Made by a program: the position numbers and the translations under genes. 50,335 nt of DNA from Daejeonella sp. (lineage in GTDB: Bacteria > Bacteroidota > Bacteroidia > Sphingobacteriales > Sphingobacteriaceae): NCBI RefSeq assembly GCF_030695525.1, contig NZ_JAUYSS010000014.1, positions 1 to 50,335 on the forward strand, in the 5' to 3' direction. Shown here piece after piece: positions 8,085-14,861 of the stretch. Under the pieces are notes generated by a model that searched no databases, was not told the origin of the DNA, and saw only the letters and a program-made list of their open reading frames with translations. Every line of letters starts with the position of its first letter. Within the stretch, counting starts at the first letter, position 1.

Positions 8085-9326
8085 TTAAGATTCTAAAATA
8101 CTGAGAATGGAATCTTGTACTTTTTCATTCAATTCATCAATCACACTCTGCTCAAAGTTGTCCAGATAAATGTTGGTGATTTTGTTTCCGTATTCATGTC
8201 CCATTGCTTCAGCAATCAATTCATTTGAATAGCCTAATCGTTTTGCAGTAGTTGCCCAGCTATGTCGTGCAACGTAGGTAGTTATCGTTTCATTAATCTC
8301 GCATTGTTTTGCCAGCTCCTTCATCCACTTATTTGTCGTTTTAATCCACTGGTGTATTCTCTGATTTGCAATTAAAGAATCTTCGATTACAGAAACCGGT
8401 AGGATTGGCAATAGATACTTCTCATTTCTTCCCTTGTATTCATTGATAATTCGATGTGCTAATGCAGTTAATTTGATGCTGTATTCCTTCCTTGTTTTCC
8501 TCCTTCGGTAAACTATTCTTCCTTTTATGATATTAGATGGCTTGAGATAAGCAAGATCCGTGAACGAAACACCGATAAGTGAAAAGCTGAGGAAAAAGTA
8601 GTTCCTTGCATGCCATTCCCTTGTATTCTCTTTTAATTCATGTCGGTAAATCTTACCAAGGTCATTAGCTAATATTGCTCTCTTTGCTGTTCTTTCGGAC
8701 TTAATTGGGACCTCAGTAAAAGGATAATAGGATCTGTCGATGATCTTAGCCTTTATAGCTCGATTATAAATAGCTCTTATGGTTCTGAGGTAGTTACCAA
8801 TTGAATTCTGTTTAACACCTTTTGTTATGAGATGCCTTTGAAATGCCTCCAGAAACGTATAGTCTATCTCTTTGAATTTCAAATTTCTATTATTTCCGAA
8901 TCCAATCAATCTGTTTGAAGCAGTCTGATATACTAATGCGTTACCTACTTTATTGATTGCGAATAACTCATTTATAATCTGAGTTGAAAATTCATTAAAT
9001 GTGATGTTGGTGTTTATTTTATAAGGGTTAGCCTTTTCATCTAGGCTCTCTTTTAGAGTTGTAAATGAGAATTCACCTATATCATCTAATTGATGGATAG
9101 CCTTTTGAATCTTTAAATAGAATTCAGAAATCGTTTTATTTAGTAGCTGGAAGTTTGGATTTGACTTGTTGACTAACTGCGATTCTGAATCCCAGTGCTC
9201 TTTTTTAACTCGTATACCAGTTGTTAATGTAGTGTTGTTCTTGTTAAAAGTAACCCGGACAACAATCGGGTAAGTTTTCTCTTTTGTTTCTCTCTTATCG
9301 TTGAGAGTAAGTTTGTAATAGACCAT
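8085..9326 (-). CDS. Tyrosine recombinase / site-specific integrase (413 aa)
   Basis: It carries the three-part layout of Bacteroidota phage-type integrases: an N-terminal arm-binding domain (residues 1-100), a SAM-like core-binding domain (about 105-205) and a C-terminal catalytic domain. Catalytic boxes seen are TTYVARHSWAT at about residue 349 (box II arginine), MGHE about 25 residues later, and NIYLDNF with the nucleophilic tyrosine near 387. The length is normal for the family. It probably catalyses excision and integration of the segment to its left. It lies 270 bp from a tRNA-Val gene, a common target for such enzymes, and four iterated 9-mers lie directly upstream. No second attachment site was found in the window. 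Confidence 0.92.
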   Translation of the reverse strand: MVYYKLTLNDKRETKEKTYPIVVRVTFNKNNTTLTTGIRVKKEHWDSESQLVNKSNPNFQLLNKTISEFYLKIQKAIHQLDDIGEFSFTTLKESLDEKANPYKINTNITFNEFSTQIINELFAINKVGNALVYQTASNRLIGFGNNRNLKFKEIDYTFLEAFQRHLITKGVKQNSIGNYLRTIRAIYNRAIKAKIIDRSYYPFTEVPIKSERTAKRAILANDLGKIYRHELKENTREWHARNYFFLSFSLIGVSFTDLAYLKPSNIIKGRIVYRRRKTRKEYSIKLTALAHRIINEYKGRNEKYLLPILPVSVIEDSLIANQRIHQWIKTTNKWMKELAKQCEINETITTYVARHSWATTAKRLGYSNELIAEAMGHEYGNKITNIYLDNFEQSVIDELNEKVQDSILSILES

Positions 9327-9359
9327 AATTTAGGTGGTTATGGTCACCTGTAGACATAG

Positions 9360-9437
9360 AAAATTTACTATCTATTTACTATCGCTATACTCTTTTCAGC
9401 CTTTTATTCACCAAAATTTACTATCTATTTACTATCG
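9360..9437. repeat. Two 25-bp direct repeats holding four TTTACTATC iterons
   Basis: An identical 25-bp sequence occurs at 9360-9384 and 9413-9437. Each copy contains TTTACTATC twice, 11 bp apart, giving iterons at 9364, 9375, 9417 and 9428. They lie 34-111 bp upstream of the recombinase start. This spacing and position fit arm-type sites for the recombinase or operator sites for a regulator of it. Confidence 0.7.
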
Positions 9438-9556
9438 GTAAGTAGGTTATGTTCTAAGTTAAGCGCTCGTAATCAGTTGTTAAAAATGAGAATAAAGACG
9501 TCTATAGAGTCATAAATACCTCGTTTCAAGGCAATTAAACAAATTTGCAAATTAAT

Positions 9557-9587
9557 TTTGCAATCCACCTCGCTACTCCTATATTTG
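9557..9587 (+). promoter_or_regulatory. Bacteroidota promoter of the tRNA-Val gene
   Basis: TTTG (9557-9560) is followed by exactly 19 nt and TATATTTG (9580-9587), matching the Bacteroidota consensus TTTG-N19-TAnnTTTG. The tRNA body starts 13 nt after the -7 box. Confidence 0.8.
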
Positions 9588-9599
9588 CAGTCCCAAAGC

Positions 9600-9674
9600 G
9601 GGAGATTAGCTCAGCTGGTTCAGAGCACCTGCCTTACAAGCAGGGGGTCACTGGTTCGAACCCAGTATCTCCCA
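9600..9674 (+). tRNA. tRNA-Val (anticodon UAC)
   Basis: A complete cloverleaf folds. The acceptor stem is GGGAGAT (9600-9606) with ATCTCCC (9667-9673) and discriminator A at 9674. The D stem is GCTC/GAGC, the anticodon stem CCTGC/GCAGG, and the T stem ACTGG/CCAGT around TTCGAAC. The anticodon loop CTTACAA gives anticodon TAC, which reads valine codons. CCA is not encoded. A promoter lies directly upstream and a terminator 70 bp downstream. It is a likely integration target for the neighbouring recombinase. Confidence 0.97.
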
Positions 9675-9743
9675 CATCGGCCGCCGAAGCCTTAGCGAAG
9701 GAGGCCATCGGCCCACCTACCATGAGTAGAAGGTCTAAGAAAC

Positions 9744-9778
9744 AAAACCCTTCAGATTAATTTCTGAGGGGTTTTTTG
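9744..9778 (+). terminator. Terminator downstream of tRNA-Val
   Basis: AAAACCCTTCAGA pairs with TCTGAGGGGTTTT and runs into a T-tract ending near 9778. A near-identical hairpin at 10921-10958 follows the decayed tRNA copy, but its T-run is interrupted. Confidence 0.75.
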
Positions 9779-9960
9779 TTTTCAGCGGGTTCAGATCATT
9801 AAGATTATATCGGGAGTTATCACTGTTTGTACATAGTATCTCTCCCAAATAGTAAACAACGTACGAGAACTTAGCCCACCTTGTTTTTTTGTTTTTACCC
9901 CTCCCTATTGCTCCTGTATTATAGATAATTGAAGCTGTTTATATTATTGTAATTCTCAAT

Positions 9961-10020
9961 GTTGTTCCTGTCGTTGTTCCTGTCGTTGTTGTTGTTGTTG
10001 TTGTTATTATTGTTATTATC
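9961..10020 (+). repeat. GTT-rich microsatellite upstream of an orphan ORF
   Basis: Two 12-bp GTTGTTCCTGTC units (9961-9984) are followed by seven GTT triplets (9985-10005) and then ATT/GTT triplets. The tract ends inside the -7 element of the promoter at 9994-10024. Confidence 0.9.
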
Positions 10021-10024
10021 TTTG
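9994..10024 (+). promoter_or_regulatory. Promoter built from the GTT tract
   Basis: GTTG (9994-9997), 19 nt and TATCTTTG (10017-10024) match the Bacteroidota promoter pattern. The upstream element and most of the spacer consist of the triplet repeat. The start codon follows at 10043. Confidence 0.6.
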
Positions 10025-10042
10025 AATATATAACTTAAAGTT

Positions 10043-10324
10043 ATGGCAACAACAAAAGCATCTAGGACTAAGGCTTCTGATACACGTGCAACTGGTAGTC
10101 GGTCTGCAAGGATAGCAAAAGCGCTTAAAGGTGGCTGGATTCATGGGATTGCGAATGCAGCGCCTTATAATACTCGTTCAATGACGGAAAGAGATCCTTA
10201 TGAAGTGTCAACAGTGATTGTTTTAAAAGTCAATTCAAGTCTGGATAAAATAGCTGCTGGACCATTAAATGCAAAGGCTTTAGAAGCGAAAAACATGTTT
10301 GCAAAGTATCGCAAAAATCATTAA
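10043..10324 (+). CDS. Orphan basic protein (93 aa), unknown
   Basis: The first 30 residues are rich in Thr, Ser, Ala, Arg and Lys (MATTKASRTKASDTRATGSR), like a disordered basic tail that could bind nucleic acid. A compact part follows with GGWIHGIANAAPY and a basic end (FAKYRKNH). I recognise no family. A good promoter lies just upstream. Its end overlaps by 4 bp the end of a convergent ORF (10321-10560). Both sit between the intact tRNA-Val and its decayed copy, which suggests acquired DNA. Confidence 0.5.
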   Translation: MATTKASRTKASDTRATGSRSARIAKALKGGWIHGIANAAPYNTRSMTERDPYEVSTVIVLKVNSSLDKIAAGPLNAKALEAKNMFAKYRKNH

Positions 10325-10560
10325 TCCTCTTTTCGAGTGAATATTAATGCGGTATAGTTTTTTCCTGTTTTAAATTTCTCCCTGGTCTCAATATTATTGT
10401 CATTGTCGATTATTAGGCCTTCTATAAAAAAGGTTTTTGATAGTATTGACAGGTATTTATTTACACCTATTTGATATTTCCGGGAACGTACTGCGTTACT
10501 TCCCATAAAGAAAATTTTTCGGTCAGAGAGCCAGATTGTACAGTTGTTCCTTTTGATCAA
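10321..10560 (-). CDS. Orphan ORF (79 aa), unknown, convergent with its neighbour
   Basis: A basic protein beginning MIKRNNCTIWLSDRKIFFMG, alternating strand-like and basic segments, with no signal peptide or membrane span. No family is recognised. The stop codon overlaps that of the 93-residue ORF on the plus strand by 4 bp. Tail-to-tail overlap and small size leave open a two-gene module, but nothing in either sequence shows a toxin or antitoxin motif. It could be non-coding. Confidence 0.4.
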   Translation of the reverse strand: MIKRNNCTIWLSDRKIFFMGSNAVRSRKYQIGVNKYLSILSKTFFIEGLIIDNDNNIETREKFKTGKNYTALIFTRKED

Positions 10561-10773
10561 TACAGTTAAAAACCGCTCTTTTTTTTAAAATATTTTTACC
10601 TACACTTATGAAGTCAAAGACTTGGAAATCAGATGATGTCTCTAAGTTAATGTATGGGTTTATTGACATGAGCCAAATTTAATTAATTTGGTAGAGACCT
10701 TGAATATAGCTGAATAGAATTTGACTAAAAAGTACTCTTTTTATAAGTAGGTGCAATCTCATTTTTGGATTTA

Positions 10774-10960
10774 CCAAAGCGGGAGATTAGCTCAGCTGCC
10801 TGCCAGTAGGCAGGGTTCAGAGCATCCCGATTACATCGGGAGGGTCAAGGTTCGAACCCACTTCGACCGCCATAGCTTTAGCGAAGGAGGTCTTCGACTC
10901 TCGCTACAGGAGGTCCAGGAAACAAAACCCTTCAGATTAATTTCTGAGGAGTTTGTTGTT
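10774..10960 (+). repeat. Partial second copy of the tRNA-Val locus (period about 1,181 bp)
   Basis: A 25-bp block is shared by 9593-9617 and 10774-10798. A 31-bp block around the terminator is shared by 9739-9769 and 10919-10949. The offsets differ by 1 bp, so this is one diverged duplication, not chance. The intergenic part between the blocks is also alike (both contain TTAGCGAAGGAGG). No gene is seen in the rest of 10561-11147. Confidence 0.8.
10781..10872 (+). pseudogene. Decayed tRNA-Val copy with two palindromes in its body
   Basis: The first 17 nt, and the 7 nt before them, are identical to the intact tRNA-Val locus. Within the D arm an extra palindrome (CCTGCC, AGTA, GGCAGG, 10799-10814) is present. 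The anticodon arm has become the palindrome TCCCGAT, TAC, ATCGGGA (10825-10841), though TAC is still in the loop. The T stem no longer pairs well and the acceptor 3' strand (GACCGCC) does not match GGGAGAT. It should not give a working tRNA. Confidence 0.8.
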
Positions 10961-11147
10961 TTATCGCTAAGACACAACATCTCTAATCTCTTTTTGTTTG
11001 TACCTCTCTGGTTAATTAATTGTCAGGATGATAGCTTTCTGAATATTATTTTAGCCTTAATTGAAACTTTTATTATTTTTATTCATATAAAGGAAAGATA
11101 TCGGGTATAGTTAATTCAATATTTATAATTTCATAAGCCCTACTAAT

Positions 11148-12125
11148 ATGTTTGCCCGTTCAAAAAAGGCACAGTTTACACCTTCAGGCACTGGAACAGT
11201 ACAGCAAAAAGGTATCTCAATGCCCGCAGTGCCGTATTTAAATGCTTCTTTGGGTAAGAGCGAGAAGGTGACACAGCTTATGTATAACAACAGTGCAGGC
11301 CGTGGCCAATTCTGGCATGCCCGCAATGCTTTGGCACCCGGAGAACGCAGGTTTGATCCAACAGACTTACCTGCTGACTTTAAGCAGAAATCATGGCGTG
11401 GCAACCCCTTAGCTCAGGACCGGATTTCGGCATTTATAAGTAACGGAAGGCTTGATGCATCTTTACCGGATAATTTGGCAAAACAGGCTTATTTAGGACC
11501 TGCAGGACGTGGGGAGCGTGCAATAAACATAGAACTACACGACCGGATTTATTCTGAACATGTCGCTGAAACCAATGCAAAGGCAGAGGCTGAATCGCTT
11601 CGCAGATATAATGAAGCACCGGGTAGTTTAGGCCTAAATTATCCACGCACTTTCAGTTGGGTAATCGGTGGAGCAAAATCAGAATTCCGATCTGCGGCAC
11701 GTTCCCAGATTAATGCCGGAAAGGCAGTCGCTAGTATATATGGCGGAGCTCAGCAGCTTGGTCTTAACTTAACTTTGTCAACCCGTCAGGTGGACCTTGA
11801 ACGGAAGTCGTTTAAAACCCGGCCTGAAGCAATACATGCTGGTGCACAATCTATTTTGGCAGAAGAGGGAAGTTCAGTTAGGGTTACCGGTGTAGTAATT
11901 GAAAAAGGCGGAGGTAATGCAGTATCTTCATTTACCGGGCCATGGAATGTTGCAAATAATACATGGCAGGTCTATCACTATGCTGCGGGAGGTGCCAATG
12001 GAGCAGATGCTTTACTACCTGCAAACAAATTAGTAGGATATAGAAGTCCGGCTCATGGTACAGAAGCATTAATCAATGCTACAGAAATGCCACATGCAGG
12101 AGTTACAGAAGCTGGTTTTGAATAA
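11148..12125 (+). CDS. Orphan protein (325 aa), unknown
   Basis: A soluble, Ala/Gly-rich protein with no signal peptide and no membrane segment. It begins MFARSKKAQFTPSGTGTVQQ, resembling the lead-in of proteins carrying a DUF4157 (injection-system core) domain, but the HExxH motif of that domain is absent. The C-terminal third (GPWNVANNTWQVYHYAAGG, ending EMPHAGVTEAGFE) looks like a separate globular domain. Base composition appears richer in G+C than the flanks. It stands alone between a decayed tRNA duplication and a gene graveyard, consistent with recent transfer. No function can be given. Confidence 0.6.
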   Translation: MFARSKKAQFTPSGTGTVQQKGISMPAVPYLNASLGKSEKVTQLMYNNSAGRGQFWHARNALAPGERRFDPTDLPADFKQKSWRGNPLAQDRISAFISNGRLDASLPDNLAKQAYLGPAGRGERAINIELHDRIYSEHVAETNAKAEAESLRRYNEAPGSLGLNYPRTFSWVIGGAKSEFRSAARSQINAGKAVASIYGGAQQLGLNLTLSTRQVDLERKSFKTRPEAIHAGAQSILAEEGSSVRVTGVVIEKGGGNAVSSFTGPWNVANNTWQVYHYAAGGANGADALLPANKLVGYRSPAHGTEALINATEMPHAGVTEAGFE

Positions 12126-12648
12126 TCTAATTCGACATTCCAATTGGCATCAAATGTGGCATTTCCTTCTTTAGCTCCTTTCTTCTGTAAGTATTACTTA
12201 GAAATTGGAAATGAGTATGAAGCGAAACAAATCAGCGAATAGCCTAAATTCACAAAATACAGCACCGGGTAGGATCGCTGTGAAGACTCTTTTTTATCTA
12301 ACAATCCGAATAGACCGCTATGCTTAACTCTGCAGATTGGTTTCTGGCTTGAATGTAAAGCCGTAGTAGTTGTTACCGCTAAGACCTTTGTCGATTTGCC
12401 TGATAATCCTTAGAAGAATCCAGTTCACTTTACTCTTAGTATAAATACTTACTTTCTGATGTCATCAGGGATTTTAAAAATTACAGTTCAGTAGCATTTA
12501 GTGATACAATTAGAAGCAATCCAAAAGAAAGCGTATAAACTATACAACAGCGAATTACCAGCACCGGGCATTGCAGTATCATTTCACCATCTAGCCCTTA
12601 ACTTTATATAATTCCTTCTCCTTTTATGCGCCACCTCTATTAAACCCG
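12126..12648. other. Gene graveyard: short broken coding remnants
   Basis: No intact gene is visible, but short stretches read like protein. On the plus strand a frame from 12211 to 12327 encodes 38 residues including NTAPGRIAV. A frame ending near 12611 encodes AYKLYNSELPAPGIAVSFHH. On the minus strand a frame near 12320-12450 reads IIRQIDKGLSGNNYYGFTF and stops at TAA. The frames are broken by stops and shifts, so these look like decayed genes. The APG-IAV motif appears in both plus-strand pieces. Confidence 0.4.
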
Positions 12649-12736
12649 ATGACCCAAATCAATCCCATCAATGACCAATGTCATTATTATCAGGTATTTA
12701 AATCGCCAGATTTACAATCTGTAAAAGCTTTTATAG

Positions 12737-13090
12737 ATGAAGCACTCTCGCAAAGAGGAAACAAATTTAACCCTGATCAAAATTGCACATACCTTAATAT
12801 GGGTATTTTTCAATATTGTTATTTTCTATATGCTTTATGCTGTCATTATAAATAAACTGGATGTATGGCTTTGGCTGGGTTACGGACTCATTGTTTTAGA
12901 AGGCATCATCTTATTGATCTTTAATAAAATGTGCCCATTGACCATTATGGCCCGTAAATATTCCTCCTCCCAAAAACATAATTTCGATATCTATCTGCCG
13001 GAATGGCTCGCAAAGTATAACAAGCAAATCTATTCCGGCATTGTACTCATTACCCTGGTGCTTACAGTTTATCAGCTCTACATGAAATGA
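12737..13090 (+). CDS. DUF2784-like small membrane protein (117 aa)
   Basis: Three membrane segments are predicted: about residues 17-39, 42-63 and 96-115. The motif CPLTIMARKY after the second segment recalls the conserved CPLT of DUF2784 proteins, and overall length and layout agree, so I assign it there with moderate confidence. Its stop codon overlaps the start of the next gene as ATGA, suggesting translational coupling. An overlapping frame (12649-12855) runs into its start in another phase; its first 40 residues look protein-like and could be a separate remnant. Confidence 0.6.
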   Translation: MKHSRKEETNLTLIKIAHTLIWVFFNIVIFYMLYAVIINKLDVWLWLGYGLIVLEGIILLIFNKMCPLTIMARKYSSSQKHNFDIYLPEWLAKYNKQIYSGIVLITLVLTVYQLYMK

Positions 13091-13539
13091 AAACAAAAGC
13101 TTTATATTTTTTAATTTTTTTACTGGCTTTTTTGGGTTTAGGCGCCATTGGTGGTGGGGGAGTACTGATTCTTTCGCCTTCCGGCCAATTAATGGGAATG
13201 CCACTGTCTTTGTTGGAACATTCGCCTTTTACCAGTTTTTTGATACCGGGGATCATCCTGTTCACCATGCTTGGCCTCGCCCCATTTCTGCTGATATTCG
13301 CTTTATTAAAGAAACCCGAAAGCAGCTTCGCTGAAATGCTCAATTGCTTTAATGATATGCACTGGTCCTGGACTTTTAGCATCTACATGGCCTTTGTTTT
13401 AATTATCTGGATACAAGTCCAAATGGTCTTTTTACAAACGGTAAGCTGGCTGCATACCTTTTACATCTTTTTGGCCCTGCTTATACTTTTCGTTTGCTTA
13501 TTACCAGGATTGAGGAAAGAGTTTAAAAAGGCAGATTAA
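13087..13539 (+). CDS. Integral membrane protein (150 aa), unknown
   Basis: Four hydrophobic segments are visible: about residues 5-30, 50-73, 95-115 and 118-142. The first contains a glycine cluster (GLGAIGGGGVLIL). I recognise no named family. The ATG overlaps the stop codon of the preceding small membrane-protein gene, so the two are probably translated together and may form a complex. The short palindromic repeats that follow mark the end of the unit. Confidence 0.65.
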   Translation: MKTKALYFLIFLLAFLGLGAIGGGGVLILSPSGQLMGMPLSLLEHSPFTSFLIPGIILFTMLGLAPFLLIFALLKKPESSFAEMLNCFNDMHWSWTFSIYMAFVLIIWIQVQMVFLQTVSWLHTFYIFLALLILFVCLLPGLRKEFKKAD

Positions 13540-13572
13540 TAAATATCTGGATCATATTTTCTGGTTAGAATG

Positions 13573-13749
13573 AGGTTCCAGCTTTCGCTGGAATGACAAT
13601 CCGGGGGGTGGAATAGGGAGATTCCGGCCTTCGCCGGAATCTGAGTGGTATTGTTACTAGTGCTTTTTGGGCCCCTTCGATCCTGACGAAAGTCAGGATC
13701 TCCCCAATACTAAAAAAATGCATGTCATTCCAGCGAAAGCTGGAACCTC
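13573..13749. repeat. 27-bp inverted repeats around further palindromes
   Basis: The 27 bp at 13573-13599 are the exact reverse complement of 13723-13749, and each is itself a hairpin (TTCCAGC, 4 nt, GCTGGAA). Between them lie two more palindromes: ATTCCGGC/GCCGGAAT (13621-13640) and GATCCTGAC/GTCAGGATC (13679-13700). A frame at 13667-13927 is repeat sequence, not a gene. These are typical of the short palindromic families scattered through Sphingobacteriaceae genomes. Confidence 0.85.
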
Positions 13750-13845
13750 CCGACTCTTAAATAATGACATTTCCCCTTTCAGGGTCGAAGAACAAAATTT
13801 TTACCGGATCACCCAGATAATTGTCAACCCGATAACTATCAGGCC

Positions 13846-13880
13846 TCAATTGTCAATTGTCAACTGTCAATTGTCAACTG
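13846..13880. repeat. Five tandem heptamers TCAAyTG
   Basis: Units TCAATTG, TCAATTG, TCAACTG, TCAATTG and TCAACTG follow each other without gaps. A second array of the same family (TCAACTA, TCAACTG, TCAATTA, TCAATTA) lies at 31561-31588. No gene lies between 13540 and 13972. Confidence 0.85.
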
Positions 13881-13972
13881 GTTTGAATCCTATAATCAAT
13901 ATTTCAAAAAAATTAAAAATAATTTGAAATGTTTTAACACCTCAATCGTCTACTTAATAAACCCGCAATAAA

Positions 13973-14539
13973 TTGACAGCAGTCGTAATACCCAAGGAGA
14001 AGAACCAGCGTATTTTACAAACGATAAAATCGTATGGTAAGGGGCTCATGGGCTTTATCAGGAGCAAGGTTAATAGCGAAGAGGATGCGGAAGATATTAT
14101 TCAGGACGTTTGGTACCAGTTTACTGCAATAGTAAATTCTGAGCCGATTGAACAAACAGGCGCCTGGCTATACCGGGTGGCCCGGAACAAGATTATCGAC
14201 AAACATAAAAAGAAAAAAGAAGAGCTGTTTGATAACCTGAATGATGGCAAGGAGGATGATACACCGGATTTCAGGGCAATGCTCCTCACAGAGGCAAACA
14301 CTCCTGAAACTGAGTACTTCCGCAATATGTTCTGGGAGCAGTTATTTCTTGCTCTGGAAGAGTTGCCCAAAGAGCAGCAGCAGATCTTTATCTGGCAGGA
14401 GTTGGACAATATCCCCTTCCAGAAAATAGCAGAAACTACCGGGGAAAACATTCAGACCCTGGTGACACGCAAACGCTATGCTGTACTGCATCTGCGCAAG
14501 CGCTTAAAACAATTGTATAAAGAGATTAATGATTATTAA
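13973..14539 (+). CDS. ECF-type RNA polymerase sigma factor (188 aa)
   Basis: Region 2 is seen at about residues 25-95: DAEDIIQDVWYQF is the core-binding helix, and AWLYRVARNKIIDKHKKK covers the promoter -10-binding part. Region 4 is at about 120-180, with ALEELPKEQQQIFIWQELDN and a helix-turn-helix (PFQKIAETTGENIQTLVTRK). The start chosen is TTG at 13973 because no in-frame ATG lies before the conserved part. It should direct polymerase to a small regulon in response to an envelope or metal signal. The two small genes that follow closely are its likely partners. Confidence 0.9.
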   Translation: MTAVVIPKEKNQRILQTIKSYGKGLMGFIRSKVNSEEDAEDIIQDVWYQFTAIVNSEPIEQTGAWLYRVARNKIIDKHKKKKEELFDNLNDGKEDDTPDFRAMLLTEANTPETEYFRNMFWEQLFLALEELPKEQQQIFIWQELDNIPFQKIAETTGENIQTLVTRKRYAVLHLRKRLKQLYKEINDY

Positions 14540-14550
14540 ATTTTAGAATT

Positions 14551-14859
14551 ATGAAGAAGATATTTTACAAAGGCCGTTTTGTGTTTTTCCCCCTGATCGG
14601 GATTGCCTTCCTTTCACTGGTAAGCTATGTAGTGATGCTGCTCTGGAACAATTTGCTGCCCGAGATACTCGGTGTCAGGGCCATTACATTCTGGCAGGCG
14701 ATGGGAATATTTATCCTGTCCAAGATACTTTTTGGTTTCGGCAAGGGCGGCAAAATGGGCTCCTCCTGGAAGCGCGGAAGAATGGCCGAACGCTTTAAGG
14801 AAATGAGCCCCGAAGAGCAAGATCAGTTTAAAGCGAAAATGCAGCATTGGAAATGTTGA
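14551..14859 (+). CDS. Small membrane protein in the sigma-factor operon (102 aa)
   Basis: Two membrane segments (about residues 8-33 and 46-63) are followed by a basic linker (GKMGSSWKRGRMAERF) and a cytoplasmic tail (EMSPEEQDQFKAKMQHWKC) that resembles the helical ends of small periplasmic/regulatory proteins. It begins 11 bp after the sigma gene. Such partners of Bacteroidota ECF sigma factors are plausible anti-sigma or sensor proteins, though this one lacks a recognisable zinc anti-sigma motif. The role is inferred from position. Confidence 0.7.
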   Translation: MKKIFYKGRFVFFPLIGIAFLSLVSYVVMLLWNNLLPEILGVRAITFWQAMGIFILSKILFGFGKGGKMGSSWKRGRMAERFKEMSPEEQDQFKAKMQHWKC

Positions 14860-14861
14860 AA

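Noticed and set aside
9600-9674. Exact recombinase attachment site in the tRNA 3' end
   Set aside because: No second copy of the tRNA 3' end lies at the other side of the segment within the window, so the site cannot be defined.
9545-9760. 71-codon plus-strand ORF across the tRNA-Val gene
   Set aside because: It is the translation of the tRNA and its flanks (for example SSAGSEHLPYKQGVTGSNPV), a known false-ORF pattern.
12649-12855. 68-codon ORF overlapping the DUF2784-like gene
   Set aside because: Its second half is the shadow of the membrane-protein gene in another frame; only the first 40 residues look protein-like, so at most it is a remnant.
13573-13749. CRISPR array
   Set aside because: The repeats are inverted palindromes of different sequence with no regular spacers and no cas genes.
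13667-13927. 86-codon plus-strand ORF
   Set aside because: Its codons come from the palindromes and the TCAAyTG heptamer array.
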